A stretch of 64,000 nt of DNA, from NCBI GenBank assembly GCA_900696495.1, contig CAADGI010000014.1, positions 62,001-126,000 of the forward strand, given 5' to 3'. The notes below the pieces were generated by a model that had not been told where the DNA came from, made no database searches, and saw nothing but the letters and a program-made list of their open reading frames with translations. The position numbers were made by a program, and so were the translations under genes. Shown one piece after another: positions 1 to 6,699 of this stretch (position 1 is the first letter of the stretch; each line of letters starts with the position of its first letter). The DNA comes from an uncultured Alphaproteobacteria bacterium (GTDB taxonomy: Bacteria; Pseudomonadota; Alphaproteobacteria; Micavibrionales; Micavibrionaceae).

Positions 1-576
1 AAGCAGCGAGCCGAAGTGCGCAAGGGCATCGCCGCCGATCTTGAAACAAAAACCGATCAGAATTTCGATCTTTTTTACAAAATTTACGCAACCAGCGTTC
101 GCAATCTCGGCACGCCCGTTTTTCCCAAAAAATATCTTGAAAATCTTATCGATATTTTCGGCGATGCCGTGGAAATCATGACTGTTTCTCATCAGGGCCG
201 GCCGCTTACCAGCGTTTTCAGCTTTAAATACAAGGACCGGATGATCCCTTATTATGGCGGCGGCCTGCCGGCGGCGCGTGACCACAGCGCATATCCCTAT
301 ATGTACTGGAAACTGATGGAGCGCTCGGTGGATAACGGTTTCCGGATTTTTGATTTCGGCCGCTCCATGCGGGACAGCGGGGCATTCGCTTTCAAGCGGA
401 ATTTCGGATTCGAGCCGGAGCCTCTGCCTTATCATTATCATTTGGTGAAGGCCGCCAGCGTGCCGGATGTAAATCCCGACAATCCCCGCAATAAATTCCT
501 GATTTCCGCCTGGAAAAAACTGCCTTTGCCGGCCGCCAATATTTTAGGCCCGGTTCTGTACAAGGCTATAGTGTAG
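1..576 (+). CDS. FemAB-like (XrtA/PEP-CTERM-associated) acyltransferase, 5' end missing
   Basis: The reading frame is already open at base 1, so only the C-terminal part (about 190 residues) is present; the GTG at 16 is probably internal. The fragment carries a tyrosine/glycine stretch (YYGGGLPAAR) followed by FDFGRS and FKRNFGFEPEPLPY, typical of the second GNAT-like lobe of FemAB-related proteins found in XrtA/PEP-CTERM exopolysaccharide loci. Such proteins are thought to transfer an aminoacyl or acyl group during envelope or polysaccharide synthesis; the substrate is unknown. It converges on the polysaccharide deacetylase with an 11-base overlap at the 3' ends, which supports membership of the same gene group. 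Family assignment is fairly secure; the precise role is inference. Confidence 0.75.
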   Translation, partial: KQRAEVRKGIAADLETKTDQNFDLFYKIYATSVRNLGTPVFPKKYLENLIDIFGDAVEIMTVSHQGRPLTSVFSFKYKDRMIPYYGGGLPAARDHSAYPYMYWKLMERSVDNGFRIFDFGRSMRDSGAFAFKRNFGFEPEPLPYHYHLVKAASVPDVNPDNPRNKFLISAWKKLPLPAANILGPVLYKAIV

Positions 577-1393
577 CGGGATCGACAATTTTTAAATCGC
601 TGCCGAAATTCCGGTCGCGGAGCGGCGCGTCAAATTTGAAATCTTCAACCAGCCTGCCGAGTTTTTTAAATGTATCCTTCCTGTTGAACCACAATAGCAG
701 GCTGACGGGCATCGATGCGCCCCTGATACGCCAGTTTTTTTCTTCAGCGTCAAAATCATAAGGGTGCCAGTATGTCCACAACGCCGCGCGGCTGTCGGAT
801 TTTTTAAGCTGGTCGCGAACGATTGGAAACGGCAGATAACGGAAATAAAAACCGCCCAGATAGGGCATCAGAAACGGTCCGATCCTGCCGACCGGCGCGG
901 GAATCTCAAGTAAACCATTACTCCAGCGAAACGGCGTTTGCGGCGCGCCAGGAATGCCATGCAGGGGATTCGTCGCGGGCAAAACGCTTGAGGAATAGGC
1001 AAAACCCAGCTCCTTTAAAATATCCACCGCCCAGATGGTCTGCCGGGTCAGCGAAAAAACCGGCGCGCGGTATCCGTGCACTTCCTCACCGATGACATCT
1101 TCAATCGTTTCTTTCGCGCGCCGCGTGTCTTCCCGGAATTCTGCCGGATTTTGCTTGTTCAATGTGATGTGGTCATAGGAATGATGGGCGATTTCATGCC
1201 CTGCGGCATGCACCTTGCGAACAGTCTGCGGGTCTTTTTTCGCCAGCGAGCCCACCGTAAACACCGTTGCTTTGACATTCCACCGCTCAAGAAATTCCAG
1301 GATTTTTTCCGTCATTTCGGGATAGCGCACGGGCAGGGATTCATCGGGACGATGATCTTCCAGGTCCAGCGTAAATGTAATTGCCTTGCCCAT
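566..1393 (-). CDS. Polysaccharide deacetylase, XrtA/PEP-CTERM locus type
   Basis: This 275-residue NodB-fold carbohydrate esterase should remove N- or O-acetyl groups from an exported polysaccharide. Seen: the metal/catalytic motif LDLEDHR near residue 10, AGHEIAHHSYDH near residue 80 (the paired metal-binding histidines), RAPVFS near residue 125, and a C-terminal TYWHPYDFD block characteristic of the PEP-CTERM-associated subfamily. An upstream GTG would give 312 residues, but the ATG at 1393 is preferred: it overlaps the stop of the upstream monooxygenase gene (TAATG) and begins right before the conserved domain. The stop/start overlap implies translational coupling. No signal peptide is visible, so it is cytoplasmic or non-classically placed, as in related locus members. 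Confidence 0.85.
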   Translation of the reverse strand: MGKAITFTLDLEDHRPDESLPVRYPEMTEKILEFLERWNVKATVFTVGSLAKKDPQTVRKVHAAGHEIAHHSYDHITLNKQNPAEFREDTRRAKETIEDVIGEEVHGYRAPVFSLTRQTIWAVDILKELGFAYSSSVLPATNPLHGIPGAPQTPFRWSNGLLEIPAPVGRIGPFLMPYLGGFYFRYLPFPIVRDQLKKSDSRAALWTYWHPYDFDAEEKNWRIRGASMPVSLLLWFNRKDTFKKLGRLVEDFKFDAPLRDRNFGSDLKIVDPATL

Positions 1394-2523
1394 TACACGT
1401 TCGAATATTTCATCTTGAAATACTGGCGGAAGACGGAATTCGGCACATAACGCATCAGCGAGTCGCGCAGGATATGATTTTTTGCGCTCATCGGCACATA
1501 CCATTTCACCGCGCCGCGCGTCGCCGGCATAATCTCGTTGATAATCGGGCGCATCTCCGCCTCATAGGCCTTGAAAGCGGCGTCCGGAGTATCATGGGAG
1601 ATGATGGCATTGCACAGCCTGCAGGCGCCGGCAAAAGCCGCCGCCGCGCCGCGCCCTGAAAATAAAGTCAGGCAATGCGCCGCGTCCCCGACCAGCACAC
1701 TGCGCCCTTTATGCCAGACCGGCATGTATATCTGGCTGAGGACATCCATGTAGGGAGGCCCCTCTTCAGGACAAAAAGGTAAAACCTTCTCGGTAATTGA
1801 GCCGCTTCCGGCGAAAGCTTGCAGCAAGGCATCCCGGCGTGCTTCTGGTGGCGGCAAGTTTCTTGCATCATTGGCCCACACAAACACGGCGCCCAGATCC
1901 CCATCCAGCGTGTTGAATACAGCCATGTAGCGATTGCGTTCCATATGAGTCTGGAATTCCTTCTCGAGCCCAAGGACATTCGGCAGGCGGAACGCGGCGC
2001 AATGCAGATCGAGATAATTATGAGAGACATCGTTATCGTCAAATGCAATGCCGCGCACACCGGAATGCACGCCGTCAGCGCCGATAATGATGTCGAATTC
2101 TTCCTGCCTGCCGGAAGCGAACGTAACGTGCGAACCCTCAATCGCCGTTATCATATCCCCGAGGCGAATATCGGCGCGCTGTTCCGCATGCTGGTGCAAA
2201 ACATGCGCCAGGTCTCCGCGCATAAGCTGTATGATATCCAGCCCTTCCATCATTTTGCCGTAGTCCAGGGCTAGGAGCTTGCGCCCCTTTTTGTCATGGT
2301 AACTGGAGGACATGATGCCGAGGTCAAAGGGCTTCAGCGCCGGGATGAGCCCCATTTCTTCTGCGAAAATATAGGATTGATGGGACAGGGCGACCAGGTA
2401 TCCGCCCGTGCGCGAGAGCTTGTTTTTTTCAACGACGGCAACGTCAAAATTGTTATCAGACAAACGGATCGCCGCAGCCAATCCCCCAATGCCCGCACCG
2501 CTGACGAGAATTCTTTTCATCAT
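1393..2523 (-). CDS. FAD-dependent monooxygenase (UbiH/PHBH-like fold)
   Basis: The 376-residue protein has the three marks of group A flavin monooxygenases: an N-terminal dinucleotide motif (VSGAGIGGLAAAIRL, residues 7-21), the GADGVHSGVR motif near residue 150, and the second FAD motif LVGDAAHCLTLFSGRG near residue 280. These enzymes use NAD(P)H and O2 to hydroxylate or epoxidise small aromatic or polyene substrates; the substrate here cannot be read from sequence. The stop overlaps the start of the deacetylase gene, so the two are probably co-transcribed. Two adjacent ATG codons (2523, 2520) could start translation. A geranylgeranyl-reductase-like function is an alternative within the same fold. 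Confidence 0.8.
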   Translation of the reverse strand: MMKRILVSGAGIGGLAAAIRLSDNNFDVAVVEKNKLSRTGGYLVALSHQSYIFAEEMGLIPALKPFDLGIMSSSYHDKKGRKLLALDYGKMMEGLDIIQLMRGDLAHVLHQHAEQRADIRLGDMITAIEGSHVTFASGRQEEFDIIIGADGVHSGVRGIAFDDNDVSHNYLDLHCAAFRLPNVLGLEKEFQTHMERNRYMAVFNTLDGDLGAVFVWANDARNLPPPEARRDALLQAFAGSGSITEKVLPFCPEEGPPYMDVLSQIYMPVWHKGRSVLVGDAAHCLTLFSGRGAAAAFAGACRLCNAIISHDTPDAAFKAYEAEMRPIINEIMPATRGAVKWYVPMSAKNHILRDSLMRYVPNSVFRQYFKMKYSNV

Positions 2524-2561
2524 GCCAGCCTAATCGTTTTGCAGGCTTTCTTCAATTTTGA

Positions 2562-3410
2562 TTAATCACTTTCAACGTTATCTTCCTCTTTAAGATACGG
2601 AAGCTTTGAATGATTGCTGCGGACTTCCTCAACAGCCTTTTCCCATGCAACCAGCCGTTCGGCGCTTGCCGGGTGTGTATCCGTAAGTGATGCCCTTGAC
2701 CGGTCATTTCCACCGGGCAACTTTGACAACACCACCAGGGTATTTTTCGCACGATCGAGATCATAGCCTGCACGCGCGAGCAAATACGCCCCGAGCAGGT
2801 CGGCTTCGCGTTCTTGTTCCTTTGAATAGCTGATAGAGCCCATCTCCGCGCCAAACTCCATCATATCCTGAACGGCCGCGGCATCCTGCTGCTGATTATA
2901 AGCGGTATAGTATGGATTGTTGGCGCTTGATGCGCCCACGAGAACAGCGGCGAGAAGTCCTGTTACAGCAGCGCCCGTGGCGATATTTTCTTGTTTTTCT
3001 TTGTTGTGGTGTGCCAGATGATGGCCCATTTCATGCGCCACGACTGCGGCTATTTCATCGTCACTTTCCAGATATTGCAACAATCCGCGATAAACGGTAA
3101 TTTTATAGTCTTCGCTTGCATACGCATTCATCTCATTGCCCCCGCTATAGGATATTTGGAAAAGACAGCTGATATATCCGGCATGGTCGCATAAGGGCTG
3201 CGCATTTTCGACCAGGCGGTTGTGAATAGCTGCCAGCATTTTTTCATATTTGGAATCGCTGCGATGATACATTTTGAGCGGAACGCGGTTTGCATACATT
3301 TCCTCCTGCATCGCCTGCAGAGCCGCGTCATCGACTGTCGGCAATTGATAGGCCGATCCCGTGCATCCTGCTAAAACAGGAATGCACATAAGAATAATGA
3401 ACAGGCGCAT
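2562..3410 (-). CDS. M48-family metalloprotease lipoprotein
   Basis: The protein has 282 residues. A short N-terminal hydrophobic segment ends in the lipobox LAGC (Cys16), so it should be a periplasm-facing lipoprotein. The zinc protease motif HEMGHHLAHH lies near residue 125, and the downstream third zinc ligand in EQEREADLLGAYLLARAGYD near residue 200 matches M48 (HtpX/BepA/LoiP-type) peptidases. A small hydrophobic Ala/Val stretch sits between them. Known relatives help outer-membrane quality control by degrading misassembled proteins; that role is inferred. A purine-rich GGGGGA precedes the ATG closely. It lies 38 bases upstream of the monooxygenase gene on the same strand and could be co-transcribed. 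Confidence 0.88.
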   Translation of the reverse strand: MRLFIILMCIPVLAGCTGSAYQLPTVDDAALQAMQEEMYANRVPLKMYHRSDSKYEKMLAAIHNRLVENAQPLCDHAGYISCLFQISYSGGNEMNAYASEDYKITVYRGLLQYLESDDEIAAVVAHEMGHHLAHHNKEKQENIATGAAVTGLLAAVLVGASSANNPYYTAYNQQQDAAAVQDMMEFGAEMGSISYSKEQEREADLLGAYLLARAGYDLDRAKNTLVVLSKLPGGNDRSRASLTDTHPASAERLVAWEKAVEEVRSNHSKLPYLKEEDNVESD

Positions 3411-3539
3411 AAATCCCCCGGTGTGTATTTGAGAGTTGAACAGGATATTTGCATTTATGGCACATCAGTCAAGCGGAATTGCATTTAAGTGTGCGAAGCA
3501 ACCTGGGGATGTATTGCTGGTATGATACTTGGAGAAAAA

Positions 3540-3614
3540 TGGTGGGCAGTACAGGGATTGAACCTGTGACCCCTAGCGTGTCGAGCTAGTGCTCTACCGC
3601 TGAGCTAACTGCCC
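3540..3614 (-). tRNA. tRNA-Val (GAC anticodon)
   Basis: Folding by eye gives a complete cloverleaf of 75 bases with CCA encoded at 3540-3542: 7-bp acceptor stem GGGCAGT/ACTGCCC, D stem GCTC/GAGC, anticodon stem CTAGC/GCTAG with loop TCGACAC (anticodon GAC, valine), and T stem ACAGG/CCTGT with loop TTCAATC. Position 33 reads C where U is nearly universal. Confidence 0.93.
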
Positions 3615-3634
3615 ACTCTGCGGTTGAGCCAGTA

Positions 3635-3663
3635 TCTCTAAAGGGATAGGGGGGCTAATTCAA
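3635..3663 (-). promoter_or_regulatory. Possible sigma70-type promoter of tRNA-Val
   Basis: On the minus strand TTGAAT (3658-3663) is separated by 17 bases from TAGAGA (3635-3640), and the tRNA begins about 20 bases downstream. Spacing is ideal and the hexamers are moderate. Assignment is by eye only. Confidence 0.4.
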
Positions 3664-3852
3664 GGAAAAATACGGCCACACCTGAATTATTTACATAAAA
3701 ATAAACGCCCAAATCTGCGCACTGGTTTCACGGGATATCATAAATCAGACATTTCATGTCTTATATCCTTTCGCGTTTTGAGGAGGAGCTTCCTCAAAGC
3801 AATCACGAAGGTGTAAGTTCCGGAGAAATGTTCCTGAAACCCGCTGTTTTTT

Positions 3853-6288
3853 CTATGCGATCAGTATGTTCGCAAGCACATCGTCCACGCCGGAATTTTT
3901 CACAGTCACCAGCAACTGCGACTCTGCAGAAACTGTGACATCCGCGCCGTGCTGAACGATTTCAAGATATCCGCCTGCAACGGCGCTGTTCGCATCCGTG
4001 AAGCCGTTGTCAGCGAGCAAGGCGGTGATATCAAGCGTGTCGCCGCTGCCGAAATCAACGATCGTATCGCCGCCGTCCAGAAGATCTTCATACCTGAATA
4101 TATCCGCGCCGGCGCCGCCGCTCAGCGTATCCGCCCCGCGGCCGCCAACCAGCAAATCATTTCCAGTGTCGCCATAGAGGAAATCAATGCCGCTGTTGCC
4201 GTAGAGTTTATCGTTTCCATACAGCCCGTAAACACGGCCATTGCTGCCATCTGCGATATAAATGGTGTCATCGCTCGCTGATAAATTGGCGACGCTATTG
4301 CCGCTTAGATAGACTTTATGGCTTGCGCCTGTTGCGCTGGTGTCGAGTCCGCCAAGCCCGCGAGTGCCAAATGTGATTGTTACTTCACCATGATCGCTCG
4401 ACTGAAGGAAAGAACTGTCGAGGATAAGTTTGGCTCTTAGTCCCGTATCGCTCACATCGATATTGTCAATTCCGTCCAGATTCGCATACAGGCTGCTGTT
4501 AAAGCTCAGCGATGTTGATTCAAATTTCAATGTATCGAAACCGGTTTTGAGATCAATCCTGTCGCTCGCCGTCAACTGCGCGGTATAAGCCCGGATCGTT
4601 TCATTGGCCGATGTCCCGGCAATTGTCTCAATTTTAGACGTCAGGCTCGTAATCGGCCCGGCAATCGGCGGAATGATGGGCGGCAACTCCGAAGGAGGGG
4701 GGACGGGATCCGGTGAAGATGCAGGTGCCGGCTCCGGCTCTTCCACCTGTGAAATTATACTATCCGGTATTTTGGTAAGGTTGTAATCGTTGTAAATAAA
4801 ATGCGCAGCCGTAAGGGCCGACTTGCTGACGCCCTCAAGATAGGCGATTGTTTTCCCGCCGACTACAAGATTCACCCCGCCTGAAACCGAACTTATTGTC
4901 ACTTTCGAAAACAAGGTCACACCGGAAAAACCGTTCAAAACGATATAGTCACCGCTGGTCCCGGTCTTGAAATCCTTGATCGTATCGACGCCTCCGTTGA
5001 CTTCGAACACGAATTTATCACGTCCCCCGCCGCCGATCAGCGTGTCATTCTTCAGGCCGCCGATCAGGATATCGGCCGAACTGCCGCCATGCAGCGTATC
5101 CTTGCCGTCATTGCCATCCAGCCACGAACCGCTGTTCGACCCGTGAATCACGTCGTCTTTTGATCCCGCGCTCGCCACTTTGAACAACGTCGTATTACGG
5201 TCGAAATTCGTGTAGGGATGCATGCTGCCGCCGGGGCTGACGATGCGCCAGACTATATCGCCCATGCGGTAGATGCTGCTGTCCACCGTCACCTCGTTAT
5301 TGTAATCCGGCCCGCCGTGGTAATTGATGTCGCGGTTCGTCGACAGAATATGCACCTTGTTTCCAACTTCGGTGTTCCAGCTCGAAAAAACAAAAGCATG
5401 CCGCACATTTTGAATGTCGAGATTGTCAAACGTGCCGTAATAGGTTTCAGCAACCTGGATGCCGTAACCGTTGCCGTCATCGCCCTTGTTGTGCGATCCG
5501 TCTATTTTTACCGTATCGACTTTTGGCGCGAGGCTGCTGCGGAATTCAATGCTGTGCGAGGGCGCATTCGTTACATTGACGTTCTTGACCGCCGCGTCCT
5601 GCGTTTTGTCCATATAAATGGCAATGGTTCCCGCGTCGCGTGGCCGCGCATTGGTCATGTCGTCCGGATCCGGCGTTCCGAGATTATAAGTCAGGCTGAA
5701 ATCCGACAGCGTCACGCCTTCCACCGGCTTGATCACTTTTACGGTCGAGAGCGAGGCGTTGATAGCATGCGTCACGGCCGTCTTCAGCGTAACTGTATTG
5801 CCGCTGATCGATTTGATCTCGGTCAGCGTCTCATTGATGGGAAATTTGCTTGCATCGCTCGACGAAATATTGTCATACCCGTTTGCATCCAGCCAGCTCG
5901 AGGTATTTTTCTGCTGAATGTGCAGAACATCGCCAGCTTTCAATCCCGACGTGCTTTTCAATGTAATGCTCGTGCTTCCGGCGCTGGCGCTGCTGCTCAG
6001 CATGCCTGAATAGGAAGAGTAGGAACCTTTGACATGAATGCCGTCGCCCGCATCACCCGGAAAATCGAAGACCAGCTTCGTGTTGCTTTTTCCTTCGCCT
6101 TTAACCGTGATGTCGTTGCGCGTGATTTCCAGTGTGTCCGTGATCGTATGCGTGCCGCGCTTGAACAATATCGTCGATCCTGATGCGGCCTGGGCGATGA
6201 CGCTTTTAATGGAGGATGTGGATGTGCCGGTCGAAATTGCATAGGTAAGGGTTTGGGCGTCATAGCTGACGCCTGCAGGAAGGGGCAT
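3853..6288 (-). CDS. Beta-helix RTX protein, type I secreted
   Basis: The protein has about 811 residues. The N-terminal half (roughly residues 20-390) looks like a right-handed parallel beta-helix of the pectate-lyase/mannuronan-epimerase superfamily: short repeated strands such as ILFKRGTHTI, DITVKGEG, GIHVKGS and HSIEFRSS. Two blocks of calcium-binding nonapeptides follow (GGSSADILIGG-type near residue 400; GLYGNDKLYGNSG to GGRGADTLSGG near 700). It ends with a type I secretion target-like segment (GDTLDITALL onward, then VDDVLANILIA). A Pro-rich linker (near residue 520) joins the blocks. Export by an ABC/MFP/TolC system is expected, but none is encoded here. A GTG at 6297 is possible; ATG 6288 is chosen because GAGGTG lies six bases upstream. 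Enzymatic activity is not assignable. Confidence 0.8.
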   Translation of the reverse strand: MPLPAGVSYDAQTLTYAISTGTSTSSIKSVIAQAASGSTILFKRGTHTITDTLEITRNDITVKGEGKSNTKLVFDFPGDAGDGIHVKGSYSSYSGMLSSSASAGSTSITLKSTSGLKAGDVLHIQQKNTSSWLDANGYDNISSSDASKFPINETLTEIKSISGNTVTLKTAVTHAINASLSTVKVIKPVEGVTLSDFSLTYNLGTPDPDDMTNARPRDAGTIAIYMDKTQDAAVKNVNVTNAPSHSIEFRSSLAPKVDTVKIDGSHNKGDDGNGYGIQVAETYYGTFDNLDIQNVRHAFVFSSWNTEVGNKVHILSTNRDINYHGGPDYNNEVTVDSSIYRMGDIVWRIVSPGGSMHPYTNFDRNTTLFKVASAGSKDDVIHGSNSGSWLDGNDGKDTLHGGSSADILIGGLKNDTLIGGGGRDKFVFEVNGGVDTIKDFKTGTSGDYIVLNGFSGVTLFSKVTISSVSGGVNLVVGGKTIAYLEGVSKSALTAAHFIYNDYNLTKIPDSIISQVEEPEPAPASSPDPVPPPSELPPIIPPIAGPITSLTSKIETIAGTSANETIRAYTAQLTASDRIDLKTGFDTLKFESTSLSFNSSLYANLDGIDNIDVSDTGLRAKLILDSSFLQSSDHGEVTITFGTRGLGGLDTSATGASHKVYLSGNSVANLSASDDTIYIADGSNGRVYGLYGNDKLYGNSGIDFLYGDTGNDLLVGGRGADTLSGGAGADIFRYEDLLDGGDTIVDFGSGDTLDITALLADNGFTDANSAVAGGYLEIVQHGADVTVSAESQLLVTVKNSGVDDVLANILIA

Positions 6289-6699
6289 GTTTTTCACCTC
6301 GGATTTTGCGTTATTTAATTGGGATTAATTTCCCACCGCTTGGAACTATATTTTTCTGATAGAAATCATGTTTTTCACTTCTTCAATTTTGGTTCCAGAA
6401 CAGTAAAAAAATATTTAAGCGATGACCAGAATAAGTTCGAAAAACTTTCCCTGCATGTGGACGAAAATAAATTTTCAATCTGGATTCAGTCCGTTATCGG
6501 AAGAATGGTTTTTCAAATTTTTTTTGATGAAATTTTTGAAATGGGAACATGTTCTTAGTCGCGCCGTGCTGGAAACGGCAGCGCGGGCAGATTCATCTTC
6601 ACGAATAAAAAAGATGAAAATAATCCTATAAAACTTGTCTCAAATGGAACTTAGTTTGCGCCGCATTCATTGATATTACGCCTCATCGGAGTAACAGTT
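6289..6699. other. Long AT-rich spacer between divergent RTX genes
   Basis: About 410 bases with no convincing gene. It is much richer in A/T runs than its surroundings and must contain the promoters of both divergent RTX genes. Short open frames here (for example 6319-6558) have no recognisable protein and no good ribosome site. No clear inverted repeat or -35/-10 pair could be fixed by eye. Confidence 0.6.

Noticed and set aside
6319-6631. Small plus-strand open frames in the RTX spacer
   Set aside because: No ribosome site, phenylalanine-rich AT-driven composition and no recognisable protein.
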